From Clostridium sp. AF37-5 (lineage in GTDB: Bacteria; Bacillota; Clostridia; Lachnospirales; Lachnospiraceae), in NCBI RefSeq assembly GCF_003477605.1, contig NZ_QUDR01000010.1:43102-107101 (forward strand): a stretch of 64,000 nucleotides of DNA. The letters are read 5' to 3'. Below the pieces are notes generated by a model. The model saw nothing but the letters and a program-made list of their open reading frames with translations, had not been told where the DNA came from and did no database searches. This document shows positions 26,903 to 35,802 of this stretch, one piece after another (within the stretch, counting starts at the first letter, position 1; the number at the start of each line of letters is the position of its first letter). Both the position numbers and the translations under genes were made by a program.

Positions 26903-27643
26903 ATGCTTAGAAAAATACGGCGATTTTACTGGAAACAACGAGACAGAGGACTTGGTAGGCAGACTGTTATGGCGGCGGTGGGCGCAGCTTTATTTTTGAT
27001 GATCATTCTGGGAGCAGTGACAAAAAGCGTGATCATGCCAAAGAATGAGAGTCGGAAAAATGCTGCGAGAACCGAGACTGCCAGTGGAACTGCTATCGGA
27101 GCTGAGGCAGCATCCGGAGGAGGTGTTGCGATAGAGAATATAGAAACAGGCGTTGAGTCGGAGGGTGAAAAAACGGATTCCACGGCAGATGATTCAAATA
27201 ATGATGTGTCTGTAGACATGACGGATCTGGAACCCTTTTTGGGGTTTATGTCGGAGACAGCCTATGAAGAGTTAAAAACGCAGTTGGTTCAGAGATGTCA
27301 GGAAAGAAACTGCAGCTCAGTCAGAAAGCTGACTTATCAACAGACACAAGCCTTTGATGTGACAAGTTTTATCCTGTTGACTGATGGCAGTGTTTATCAG
27401 TGCAATTATAATCTGAAAAGTTGTCAGGTGTCTGTTTCAAAAACAGATTATACGGAAGTCCAGATCAATCAGATGAAAGAAAAGCAGTTGCAGGAGGAAC
27501 AGCAAAAACTGGAACAGGAGCAGAAAGCGGAAAAACAGAAGCTGCAAAAGAAAAAGGTAAAAAAGAAAAAAACGATTAAGAAGAAAAAAGCAAAAAAGAA
27601 GCCGGTGAAAAAGAAGGTTAAGAAGAAAAGAACAAAGAAGTAA
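26903..27643 (+). CDS. Single-pass membrane protein with lysine-rich tail
   Basis: 246 residues. One N-terminal membrane segment (TVMAAVGAALFLMIILGAVT), then an Ala/Gly/Ser/Glu-rich linker, a small folded region (about 110-180, FLGFMSETAYEELKTQL..., DGSVYQCNYNLKSCQVSV) and a coiled coil ending in about 45 residues that are mostly Lys. Position between the hydrolase and mobC suggests a mating-channel accessory. The basic tail could contact DNA or wall polymers, but its side of the membrane is not certain. No family recognised. Confidence 0.7.
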   Translation: MLRKIRRFYWKQRDRGLGRQTVMAAVGAALFLMIILGAVTKSVIMPKNESRKNAARTETASGTAIGAEAASGGGVAIENIETGVESEGEKTDSTADDSNNDVSVDMTDLEPFLGFMSETAYEELKTQLVQRCQERNCSSVRKLTYQQTQAFDVTSFILLTDGSVYQCNYNLKSCQVSVSKTDYTEVQINQMKEKQLQEEQQKLEQEQKAEKQKLQKKKVKKKKTIKKKKAKKKPVKKKVKKKRTKK

Positions 27644-27800
27644 TATTATATTCATTATCAGAGGGTATAAGGGATCCATCCCTTACAAGATAAAGCATAG
27701 ATGTGTCCACATTATGCGTATCTTGCAGGGCTTGAATGAGAGAGGGAAAAGGCACATTTTATGTGTCAAAATAAAGCAGATAAAGCTCAGAAAACACTAT

Positions 27801-27821
27801 GTTTGGACAAATTGTCCAGAC
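27801..27821. repeat. 21-bp palindrome, copy 4
   Basis: Core GGACAAATTGTCC within the 21-bp dyad, in the 247-bp gap before mobC. That gap also holds a stem near 27684-27727 (CTTACAAGATA/TATCTTGCAG). oriT may lie here, but no nic site was recognised. Confidence 0.85.
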
Positions 27822-27850
27822 AAAAAGAGACAAAAAAAGATAAAAATAGC

Positions 27851-27871
27851 GTTTAGACAAATTGTCCAAAC
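27851..27871. repeat. 21-bp palindrome, copy 5
   Basis: Core AGACAAATTGTCC; 50 bp after copy 4 and 20 bp before the mobC start. Pair spacing (50 bp) is close to that of copies 2 and 3 (47 bp). Confidence 0.85.
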
Positions 27872-27890
27872 ATAAGAAGGGAGTGACCGC

Positions 27891-28220
27891 ATGAATGACG
27901 CAAAAACAGAGATCCTTCGAGTGAGAATGACGCCGATGGAAAAAGCTGCCCTGTCAAGACAGGCAAACGATCAGCATAAAACCATGAGTGAATATATCCG
28001 CAGTATCGCCAAATGTCCGCCGGAGGTGACAAGGGACGAGTTTGAAGGTTCGATTCTGCAGATGATCTATGAGATCAACAAGATCGGTGTCAACATCAAT
28101 CAGATCGCAAAAAAGTATAACGAACACAATTATGTGGAACCGAGAGCAGATCTGTTAGAAAAGCTGGATGAAGTTTATGGAATGATGAAAAGCACCATCC
28201 GGCTTATGAAAGGGGCATAA
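27891..28220 (+). CDS. mobC: MobC-like relaxosome accessory protein
   Basis: 109 residues, start after AAGAAGGGAGTGACCGC. N-terminal ribbon-helix-helix segment (TEILRVRMTPMEKAALSRQA), then the MobC-type motif EINKIGVNINQIAKKYNE. In this family it binds near oriT and helps the relaxase. It lies 27 bp before the relaxase gene. Confidence 0.88.
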   Translation: MNDAKTEILRVRMTPMEKAALSRQANDQHKTMSEYIRSIAKCPPEVTRDEFEGSILQMIYEINKIGVNINQIAKKYNEHNYVEPRADLLEKLDEVYGMMKSTIRLMKGA

Positions 28221-28247
28221 GGAAATATAAGAAACGGAGGGAGCGTG

Positions 28248-29321
28248 ATGTCGTTAATCATCAAGATGGATGCCATCAAGACAAAGGAACATTTAAGAAA
28301 GTCCATTCCGTATATCTTCAATGAAAGAAAGACGGATGGTCTGTGCTTCAGCAATGCAGGGGTGACATCGGAGCAGATTTTAGATACCTTCTTTTTGACA
28401 AAGCAGCTTCGTCCTACGCACGGCACCAGAGAAGGTTATCATTTTAAGTTTTCTTTTTCAAAGGATGAGACGATACCGGCGGAGCAGGCTATGGAGTTTG
28501 TAAAGGAATGGACAGAAGAATATCTTGCCGGGGCGTATGACTATGCCTGTTCGGTTCATAAAGACAGAGACCATATGCACATGCACTTGGTCTTTAATTC
28601 TGTCAGCAGAAGTGGTGGAAAGTACCGTTATCAAAAAGGAGACTGGGAGAAAGTGATACGACCACTGACAAACCGGCTGGCAGAAAAATATCATACCAGA
28701 TCATTAAAGGAAAAGGATCCGGCATTGGATTATTCAACAGATTATGAAAAAAAGGATGGCAAACGGACCGGAAAAGAGCAGGTGGAACGGGACATTGACC
28801 AGTGCATACTCGAAAGCAGATCCTATGCAGATTTTAAGAGAAGAATGGTGCAGGATCACTATTACCAGTTGTGGGAAGGAGTTTCAAGAGAGCATGGTGT
28901 CTACCTTGCCCTTACACCGCCGGGGAGAGGAAAAGCAATCCGCAGTTACCGATTAAGTGAGGGGTATATGCCGGTGGATATCGACAGGCGTATCGCATCG
29001 CAAAGACAGGCACGAAAAGAAGAACTGCCCACAGGCAGGAACAGAAAACTTGACTGGGCAATGAGTAGAAACTATCAGTTTATCCCCTATGGTGAAATGT
29101 CAGAGTACCAGAAAATAATGGTGCGTCAAGTGCTGGAGGCAAGAAGATTGTACCGGCGGACAGGTACACCGCTTTATATGCATGAGCGGAGCGTCGGAGT
29201 GCTTCAAAAGATGAAGAATGAAACCAGAAAATGTGGTGTTTATGTAAATCGTAAAGAAGCACGAAGGGTACAGAGAGAGTTGATACGAGTGATGAAGCAA
29301 GGGAGGAATAAAACAAGGTGA
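28248..29321 (+). CDS. Relaxase (MobA/VirD2-type mobilisation nuclease)
   Basis: 357 residues from the ATG at 28248 after GGAGGGAGCGTG; a GTG at 28245 adds one residue. The candidate catalytic Tyr lies in SIPYIFNERK and the metal-binding motif is H-x-D-x2-H-x-H in VHKDRDHMHMHLVFNSV. It should nick oriT and lead the strand through the channel. The last third is a helical basic region. Its stop overlaps the next start by 4 bp. Confidence 0.92.
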   Translation: MSLIIKMDAIKTKEHLRKSIPYIFNERKTDGLCFSNAGVTSEQILDTFFLTKQLRPTHGTREGYHFKFSFSKDETIPAEQAMEFVKEWTEEYLAGAYDYACSVHKDRDHMHMHLVFNSVSRSGGKYRYQKGDWEKVIRPLTNRLAEKYHTRSLKEKDPALDYSTDYEKKDGKRTGKEQVERDIDQCILESRSYADFKRRMVQDHYYQLWEGVSREHGVYLALTPPGRGKAIRSYRLSEGYMPVDIDRRIASQRQARKEELPTGRNRKLDWAMSRNYQFIPYGEMSEYQKIMVRQVLEARRLYRRTGTPLYMHERSVGVLQKMKNETRKCGVYVNRKEARRVQRELIRVMKQGRNKTR

Positions 29322-29863
29322 CGGAAGAACAAATGACATTGATAAAGACATTGATAAAAAAGCACGGTATTTCAGCAACAGATGGCGAATGGACTTTAGT
29401 ATTTCTTGGTGCCAGCTACGGCTTGACGGAAAAACAGATCGCCAGTTATCTGACAGCAGACACATCGGATTTGCTTGCAAAGCATGAAAAAATGCTCTGT
29501 ATTTTATTTGGGATAGAACCGGAATCTAATGGTGAAATTCAAAGAATGGAGAATCCGGCAGAGAGACTGCAGATGATCCTCGCAGAGTATTTGGCTCACA
29601 ATCAGTCCGTTGGCAATCAGTCAAAACAGGGTTATGAAGAAGTGATGGAGTATGTTATCAGAGACACCGGATTGTCGGCGGCACAGATTGAGCAGCTTCG
29701 CAAAGCGGTGGAGGCAAAGATGCCTGCAGAGGATGTTCTTGAGATGGCGAAAAATCGAAAGGATGTGATGGAGATACGACGGTGTATCGAATTTTATGAA
29801 ATGATGGAGAAAGAACAGGAACCACAGGAGAAAGCAAAGAAAAACAGGAGGGAACGCAGATGA
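29318..29863 (+). CDS. Relaxase-operon protein of unknown function
   Basis: 181 residues, GTG start overlapping the relaxase stop and itself overlapping the next gene by 4 bp. All-helical, with a Glu/Lys/Arg-rich end (EKEQEPQEKAKKNRRERR). The part IRDTGLSAAQIEQLRKAVEAKMPAEDVLEMAKNR resembles short helical repeats in other Clostridia ICE genes. Likely a relaxosome accessory by context only. Confidence 0.65.
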   Translation: MTEEQMTLIKTLIKKHGISATDGEWTLVFLGASYGLTEKQIASYLTADTSDLLAKHEKMLCILFGIEPESNGEIQRMENPAERLQMILAEYLAHNQSVGNQSKQGYEEVMEYVIRDTGLSAAQIEQLRKAVEAKMPAEDVLEMAKNRKDVMEIRRCIEFYEMMEKEQEPQEKAKKNRRERR

Positions 29864-31254
29864 GTGAAGAATTACAATCCTTAGTGCAGATCATTGAATT
29901 GTATGGAAGAGGGCTGGGTGGTTTAGGGAAGGCTATCCGTTTTTCAGCGAAAGGAGCAGAAAAAGGGGTGCAGATCGCACAGGTGAAAGCATTACAGCAT
30001 CGGATGAAACTTCATTATGCCAGTGAGGGGACACATAATACCATGAAATTGTCTGATCTGGAGAAAATGACAGGCGGAAGATATACGATCTTGAATATTC
30101 CTTTGGAAGGGGAAAAAGAGCTGATCCCTTTTTATGACCGTTTGAAAAAGATGAAAGTAGCTTTTGCGGAGCTGCCGGACTTAAATCTGGGAGACGGCTA
30201 TACACAGATCGCATACAATCCGGAGCAGGTGGAGAGCGTGCGTATGGTCATTGAATACTATAAAAAGAAATTCAGGGAAGAAGCGAAAGAGATCGATCTG
30301 GATGAATATATGGGAATGGCAAGTCCCGGAGGACTGGAATATCTGGATGAACTTGCCGCCAAAGGATATGAAGGCAGGATGCATGAGGAGCAGCTTGAGG
30401 AGCTTCAGCAGCGGATACAGGATAGAGAGTATCTTCCAATCAGTATCAATGTGGAATCTCTTCTTTTGCGTGAAGAAAAGGATGCTTATCTGTTTCGTAT
30501 TCCCCGTGGCAGATTAGGAGAAAATCTTTCCAGTGCCATACGGATCAAAAAGTCAGACTGTATTCTTTTGGATGAGGGACAGACTGTGATCACCTGCCTG
30601 AAACGAGAGGGAGACATCTGGGGATATGCACTGGATCAAAGGCAGAATATCCAAGTGAAAGAAAAAGTGAAACTGGATATTGCAAAACTGGAAAAAGCAT
30701 TTGCCCCGGTGGAAAATGACCGTATGAAAATGATCGAAAAACTGAAACCGGAGTATGCAGCGATCTTTCCATCTTTTAATCAGGGACAGGAGATGAAAGA
30801 AAAATCTTCTGTCCCTGAACCGGTTTCAGAGAAAACAGTGGGGAAAGTGTTGGCCCTGGAAAAAATGAAAGAGCGTTATCAAAGTCCGGAATATATCCCG
30901 GTAACCTTTGACATGGAAACACAGATGGTGGCAGAATCACCAAATCTCTATATAGCCAATCTTCCAAAGGAGCCGCAGGAATCCAAAGACTTTGTCCGGT
31001 GTATTTCCTTGGATAAGGCAGAAGTAAGCATTTCGGAGGATGGAAAACGGCTGCAGGCATACCTGAAGCGAAGCGGAACTTCTGAGGTTCGGGAAATTGA
31101 TCTGGAGGGAAAAGAGCTGCGAAAATACAGCAAAAAGAATGAAGACATTGCAGCGGAGTGTCTGAAGTATCAGAGAAGCAGAGGGAGAGAGAGGCAGCCG
31201 GTACCGGAAGAGATCTTGCGGCACAAACCGGATGTAAACCTTAAGAAACGATAG
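29860..31254 (+). CDS. PcfB-like (DUF3801) protein with repeated LPD-type modules
   Basis: 464 residues. The N-terminal part (LGKAIRFSAKGAEKGVQIAQVKALQ ... FYDRLKKMKVAFAELPDLNLGDGYTQIAYNP) fits the PcfB/DUF3801 family, which works beside the coupling protein PcfC in Gram-positive conjugation. Two later segments start alike (YLPISINVESLLLREEKDAYLFRIPR at about 190, and YIPVTFDMETQMVAESPNLYIANLPK at about 345), so the C-terminus carries two copies of one module. Followed 95 bp later by virD4. Confidence 0.7.
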   Translation: MSEELQSLVQIIELYGRGLGGLGKAIRFSAKGAEKGVQIAQVKALQHRMKLHYASEGTHNTMKLSDLEKMTGGRYTILNIPLEGEKELIPFYDRLKKMKVAFAELPDLNLGDGYTQIAYNPEQVESVRMVIEYYKKKFREEAKEIDLDEYMGMASPGGLEYLDELAAKGYEGRMHEEQLEELQQRIQDREYLPISINVESLLLREEKDAYLFRIPRGRLGENLSSAIRIKKSDCILLDEGQTVITCLKREGDIWGYALDQRQNIQVKEKVKLDIAKLEKAFAPVENDRMKMIEKLKPEYAAIFPSFNQGQEMKEKSSVPEPVSEKTVGKVLALEKMKERYQSPEYIPVTFDMETQMVAESPNLYIANLPKEPQESKDFVRCISLDKAEVSISEDGKRLQAYLKRSGTSEVREIDLEGKELRKYSKKNEDIAAECLKYQRSRGRERQPVPEEILRHKPDVNLKKR

Positions 31255-31349
31255 GAAAGCTGTGTGAAATAAATGATCAGCGTTTTTACACAGCGAATTT
31301 ATAGTTTTAGCTCAAACTTTGTGGGCTGAGAAAGGAATATAGGATCCAT

Positions 31350-33626
31350 ATGAAACGAAAGAAAGAACACTCCCGTGCAACGCATGTTGCCGGTGACAGC
31401 AGAAAAAGAAGATTACACCAATTATTCAAAGTGTGTGCGGTTTTGTTACTGCCTACGCTTTATTTATTTTACAGTCTGAGCGGCTTGTATCTTATGGATG
31501 TGGAAATATCAAAATTGAAAGAACAGATCGTCTGGTGTCTGCTGCATCCGCTGAAAGTTTATAATGACAAAAGCCTCAGTATGGTTCTGGTGGGAGGTTT
31601 GCTGTGGATGATCTGCAGTTTTCAGGCATACAGTAAAAGTGACCATAACCGTATGCCCGGCAATGAGTTTGGTTCTGCCAAATGGGGCGAAGTGCGGGCA
31701 TTCAATGAAAAGTATGCCGCAAGGACAGAAGAAACAAAGTCCGGTCTGTCTCCGGAAAATAAAGTGTTATCGCAAAATGTGCGTTTCCGCTACGACTCGG
31801 ATACCCTTCGCAATAATAACATTGTGGTTGTCGGTGGCAGTGGTGCCGGTAAGACAGCATTCTTTCTGACACCCAATCTAATGTCGTTACACGACTGCAA
31901 CATCTATACGGATCCGAAGGGAAGCCTTGCGGAGGAGCTGGGAGCATGGCTGGCGAAACAGAAGGATACCAGAGTATATACACTGAACTTGTGTGAAATG
32001 GAGAAAAGCATGCATTTCAATCCGTTTCCGTATATCCGCAGTAAGAGCGATATCACGAAGCTGGTGACGAATCTGATCCAGAATACAAACTCAGCAAATA
32101 TCAAAAATTCTTCTCAGGATCCTTTCTGGGAGCGCGCCGAACGAATGTTCTTAGAAAGCCTTTTTCTATATGTATGGATGGAGTGTCCGAAGGGGGTATA
32201 TAACCCAAAAAGAGGAAAGGCAGAACTTCTACAGAGAAACTGGAAATCCATTCTTTATCTGTTAGATGAGGCACAGTTCGTGGATGAAGATACGCCGCCA
32301 AAGTTAGATGAACGCATGAAAGAACTGGCGAAGAAAAAGCCGGATCATCCGGCCGTAAAAGCATACCAGCGTTATAGAGGCGGTCCGGATGAAACGATCC
32401 GTTCCGTCATTATGACAGTCAATGCCCGGATGCAGCCTTTTGATAATGAGGAACTTTTGGAAATCTTTTCATCCAATGACATCCCACTGGACGAGTTTGG
32501 AACGGGAATGGATGGAGACGGGAAAACAAAGTGCAACCTTTTTATCATCATTCCGGATGATGACGATACCTTTAACTTTGTACCGGGGATGGTATATACG
32601 CTGCTTTTTCAAGAACTGTACCGGCAGGCGAGATTCTTTGGTGGAAAACTGCCGATGGATGTGGGATTCTGGCTGGATGAAATGGCGAATATCAAGATGC
32701 CGAATAACTTTGACAAGATCCTTGCCACTTGCAGAAGCCGTGGTGTGTACTGTGTGCCAATCTTACAGTCCCTGGCACAGCTAAAAACGCTTTTTGTGGA
32801 CGGAGCATGGGAAGGCATTGTCGGAAACTGCGACACTTTTATATATCTGGGCGGTAATGAAGCAAGCACCTATGAATATGTCTCAAAGCTACTTGGAAAA
32901 TGGACGATCGACAAACGAACCAGTGGAGAAAGCAAAGGAACCAGCGGTTCTTACAGTGAGAATTACGATGTGCTTGGCAGGGAGCTGATGTTAGAGTATG
33001 AGCTTCGCCTGTTGCCGGATGATGAATGTATTATTTTTGTGCGTGGGGAAAATCCAATCCGGGATAAGAAATGGTTCCCGTGGGAACATGAAGTATATCT
33101 GGAAGCAAGAAAATGTGGTGCTTTTGTCCCGGCGGTCCAGAAAGAAAAGCAGAAACAGCAGATGGAAGAATGTGACTTTATCGGGGAAGGGTCATTGGAA
33201 TATCTCAAAAAGCAGCAATCGAAAAATGAAAACATCCGGCTGTATGAACTGGACGCCTTTTCCTTTATGATGATGGATCTGGATGCGATGGAGAAGAAGA
33301 TTCATTCCACACCAAAAGATGTCAAAGGAGCAGAAGTGGAAAAGATGATCACTGCCGGCATGATCCAGTCTGCGGTAAGTCATGAAATGAAACGGGAAGC
33401 GGAAGAACGAAAAGCATGGTTTATCGAAAACTTTGATAAGCTCACACTTCTTGATATCTATGCTTCCGAGTGGATGAGCGAGACGAGAAGAAAAGTAATC
33501 CGCGAACTGCTGCAGGCAGGAGCAGAGGAAGAGGTGATCAAGTCCATCATTCGTCCGGAGATTGAGGAAGGACAGGTGCTGCAGAAGAAAAAGATGTGGC
33601 TGGAGATGAAGGGAAAGGGGAATTGA
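31350..33626 (+). CDS. virD4: VirD4/PcfC-like type IV coupling protein
   Basis: 758 residues. Two N-terminal membrane helices (LLPTLYLFYSLSGLYLM and VLVGGLLWMICSF), then Walker A VVGGSGAGKT (about 160), YTDPKGSLAEELG, Walker B MDVGFWLDEMANI (about 440) and CVPILQSLAQLKTLF. It brings the relaxase-DNA complex to the channel. Its last 130 or so codons are repeated in a diverged copy at 35331-35720. Confidence 0.93.
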   Translation: MKRKKEHSRATHVAGDSRKRRLHQLFKVCAVLLLPTLYLFYSLSGLYLMDVEISKLKEQIVWCLLHPLKVYNDKSLSMVLVGGLLWMICSFQAYSKSDHNRMPGNEFGSAKWGEVRAFNEKYAARTEETKSGLSPENKVLSQNVRFRYDSDTLRNNNIVVVGGSGAGKTAFFLTPNLMSLHDCNIYTDPKGSLAEELGAWLAKQKDTRVYTLNLCEMEKSMHFNPFPYIRSKSDITKLVTNLIQNTNSANIKNSSQDPFWERAERMFLESLFLYVWMECPKGVYNPKRGKAELLQRNWKSILYLLDEAQFVDEDTPPKLDERMKELAKKKPDHPAVKAYQRYRGGPDETIRSVIMTVNARMQPFDNEELLEIFSSNDIPLDEFGTGMDGDGKTKCNLFIIIPDDDDTFNFVPGMVYTLLFQELYRQARFFGGKLPMDVGFWLDEMANIKMPNNFDKILATCRSRGVYCVPILQSLAQLKTLFVDGAWEGIVGNCDTFIYLGGNEASTYEYVSKLLGKWTIDKRTSGESKGTSGSYSENYDVLGRELMLEYELRLLPDDECIIFVRGENPIRDKKWFPWEHEVYLEARKCGAFVPAVQKEKQKQQMEECDFIGEGSLEYLKKQQSKNENIRLYELDAFSFMMMDLDAMEKKIHSTPKDVKGAEVEKMITAGMIQSAVSHEMKREAEERKAWFIENFDKLTLLDIYASEWMSETRRKVIRELLQAGAEEEVIKSIIRPEIEEGQVLQKKKMWLEMKGKGN
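33222..33608 (+). repeat. Direct repeat, copy A (3' part of virD4)
   Basis: This 387-bp stretch inside intact virD4 is about 95% identical by eye to 35331-35720. The two copies bracket the Kiwa-like gene pair. Confidence 0.85.
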
Positions 33627-33739
33627 TAGTTGAGATATTACTAGATGTTTCCTGTAATTTTAATGAATAAGATAGCTGAAACAGAGTATTAGTAGTAGAA
33701 AAAATGTGATATAATGTTCCTAAAAATAGGAGGTACGCT

Positions 33740-34303
33740 ATGAACAGATTATTTAAATACGCAATGTTTTTCACTGCATTTATACCGCTATGGATAACAA
33801 TTCTTTTCTTAGATATCATGAGTATTACGGATGAAACAAATAATTATATAGGATCTGAAGTCGTTGGTATAGGTTGTATTGCTATTGGATTATTTCTATC
33901 AGCAATAATTATTTTTTGTTCGATGAGAGGAGTACGGAGTCAAAATTATACAAAATATAAGATATTGTCTGCAGAACAGGAAAAAGGGATAACATCAGAG
34001 TTTTTGTTATCCTACATTCTTCCGTTATTTGCATTTGATTTTACAAGATGGGTTAGTGTGTTTGAATTTTTAATTTATTTTGTGATTTTGGCATTCCTAT
34101 GTGTTCGGAATAATAATGTTTATGCTAATTTATTGTTTGAGATAAAAAGATATAAATTTTATACTTGTGAAATGCAATGGGTGGCAGAGCCAGATACAAC
34201 TCCGATTTCAATGATGGTGATTAGTAAAAAACCATTAACTGCCCATAAAGGTAATACAATCGAAGTTGCGGCACTTAACAAACCGTTCTATTTAAGTAAA
34301 TGA
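33740..34303 (+). CDS. KwaA-like membrane protein (Kiwa-type defence)
   Basis: 187 residues, ATG after AGGAGG; an extended -10 box TGATATAAT lies at 33707-33715. Four hydrophobic segments: YAMFFTAFIPLWITILFLDI, VGIGCIAIGLFLSAIIIFC, FLLSYILPLFAFDFTRW and FEFLIYFVILAFLCV, then a soluble tail. Size, the four-helix plan and the SYILPLFAFD segment fit KwaA, the membrane sensor of Kiwa. The neighbour is a DUF4868-like gene, as in Kiwa, but convergent rather than co-directional. Much AT-richer than virD4. Assignment is from memory of the family. Confidence 0.6.
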   Translation: MNRLFKYAMFFTAFIPLWITILFLDIMSITDETNNYIGSEVVGIGCIAIGLFLSAIIIFCSMRGVRSQNYTKYKILSAEQEKGITSEFLLSYILPLFAFDFTRWVSVFEFLIYFVILAFLCVRNNNVYANLLFEIKRYKFYTCEMQWVAEPDTTPISMMVISKKPLTAHKGNTIEVAALNKPFYLSK

Positions 34304-35230
34304 AATTGGGGAGGATGAGGGAACTTCACAAACGCCATTATCAAACATGTTATTTTTGGTTTTGTCACAAATTGCAAGTGTAAAGTTCCTTGCATTCTTT
34401 GAATCACTTAAATCAAATTTATCTGTAGCAGGATTAACAGGAATATGAAGGCGATTCTTTAAGATGTCTTTGTATTCCTGTTCCTTTAGCTTTTCTACTA
34501 TTTCGGGATTGTATGTTATAAATTTTTTTGGATTCTGACCAGAAGAAGCAAATAGCTTATATGAAGAAATATCATCAACAATATCGGCTGCTTCAAGATC
34601 CTGAAGGCGTTCTTGACATACAATCTTATGAGAATATTCAATGTTAAAAATGCTTTCAAAATTGTTGTTTATCGAATAGAGCGTATTATCTACAATTAGT
34701 ATGCTAAAAGATTTTCCAAATTGAACCAGAGGTTCTGTTGTTTCTGTAATCGTATTATTTCTAGCTGATAAAATTGGAACCCTCTTTTTGAATGTTAGAA
34801 CTGGATTTTTACGAGACAATAAGTAAAGATTTTTATTATTGCCGTCAGTATCTTCATAATTTCCAACAAAAGCAAAGGCATTCGCTGAAATGTCTTTTAA
34901 ATCAACATTGTCATCACTATTGTTAATATGTTCAATTAATGATGGCCAGCTTAATTGCATAAGCTCGCTAGTGATATCAAGTTTTTCGGTTGTGTTTTTA
35001 GGATTTTGGGCAGTGTAGTTTAAAATGTTATTTTGTTTTTTTACAATAGTTAAGAATGTATCACACATTGAGCTAACGATGTCGTTTAGTAATTGAGCGG
35101 ATGCAAAAGGAATGTTGTAACATACATATTCATTAGGATTTTTTGTGTGATTGTATTCTATTAGATGAAAATCCCAATGAGTTATCTGTTTTGCAGTTAT
35201 AATTGCAGATTCGATTTTGTTAAACGACAT
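34292..35230 (-). CDS. KwaB-like (DUF4868) protein (Kiwa-type defence)
   Basis: 312 residues on the minus strand with AGGAGG before the ATG. The middle and C-terminal half (ANAFAFVGNYE..., KKRVPIL, QFGKSFSILIVDNTLYSINNNFESIFNIE) resembles DUF4868/KwaB, the DNA-binding effector of Kiwa. It overlaps the 3' end of the KwaA-like gene by 12 bp tail to tail. It has its own promoter (35266-35293), so the two partners are expressed separately and may produce overlapping antisense transcripts. Confidence 0.6.
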   Translation of the reverse strand: MSFNKIESAIITAKQITHWDFHLIEYNHTKNPNEYVCYNIPFASAQLLNDIVSSMCDTFLTIVKKQNNILNYTAQNPKNTTEKLDITSELMQLSWPSLIEHINNSDDNVDLKDISANAFAFVGNYEDTDGNNKNLYLLSRKNPVLTFKKRVPILSARNNTITETTEPLVQFGKSFSILIVDNTLYSINNNFESIFNIEYSHKIVCQERLQDLEAADIVDDISSYKLFASSGQNPKKFITYNPEIVEKLKEQEYKDILKNRLHIPVNPATDKFDLSDSKNARNFTLAICDKTKNNMFDNGVCEVPSSSPISFT

Positions 35231-35265
35231 ATGCTACCTCCTGTATATTGTATATCTTTGAATTT

Positions 35266-35293
35266 ATTATACCATATATAGAATAATTGTAAA
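35266..35293 (-). promoter_or_regulatory. Promoter of the KwaB-like gene
   Basis: On the minus strand, TTTACA (35293-35288) and TATAAT (35271-35266) are spaced by 16 bp, and the ATG follows about 35 nt later with AGGAGG in between. Confidence 0.65.
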
Positions 35294-35330
35294 TGCTTTT
35301 TATAGGAAGATAGCATAAATTTATCGTTTA

Positions 35331-35741
35331 AAAAATGAAAAAAACATCCGGCTGTATGAACTGGACGCCTTTTCCTTTATGATGATTGATCTGGATGCGA
35401 TGGAGAAGAAGATTCATTCCACCCCAAAAGATGGCAAAGGAGCAGAAGCGGAAAAGACGATCACTGCCGGCATGATTCAGTCAGCAGTAAATCATGAAAT
35501 GAAACGGGATGCGGAAGAACGAAAAGCATGGTTTGTCGAAAACTTTGATAAACTCGCACTGCTTGATATCTATGCTTCCGAGTGGACGAGCGAGACAAGA
35601 AGAAAAGCGATCCGCGAACTGCTGCAGGCGGGAGCAGAGGAAGATGTGATCAAGAACATCATCCGTCCGGAGATTGAGGAAGGACAGGTGCTGCAGAAGA
35701 AGGGGATGGGGCTGGAGATGCAGCAATGTAGTTGTCCTTAA
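35331..35741 (+). pseudogene. Second, truncated copy of the virD4 3' end (direct repeat copy B)
   Basis: About 390 bp matching 33222-33608 at roughly 95% identity, in frame with the VirD4 C-terminus, then ending in a new short tail. It has no ribosome site or start of its own. The differences are spread along the copy (for example V/G and M/T changes), so it comes from a related element rather than a fresh duplication. It marks the right edge of the Kiwa-like insertion. Confidence 0.85.
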
Positions 35742-35802
35742 AGGAGTCGAAATTGCAGAAAATATGTGTGCGTGGTATTCTTGTTTGAAAAAGGAGAATA
35801 TC

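Noticed and set aside
27535..27640. Lysine-run region as a frame error or slippage artefact
   Set aside because: The frame stays open with regular AAG/AAA codons to a clear stop, and similar basic tails occur in other transfer proteins, so it is kept as the true C-terminus.
35379..35741. Independent small gene between the Kiwa-like pair and the recombinase
   Set aside because: It is the duplicated C-terminus of VirD4 with no ribosome site of its own.
35674..35802. Longer start for the tyrosine recombinase
   Set aside because: The first 43 codons overlap the virD4 relic in another frame. The ribosome site at AAAAGGAG selects ATG 35803.
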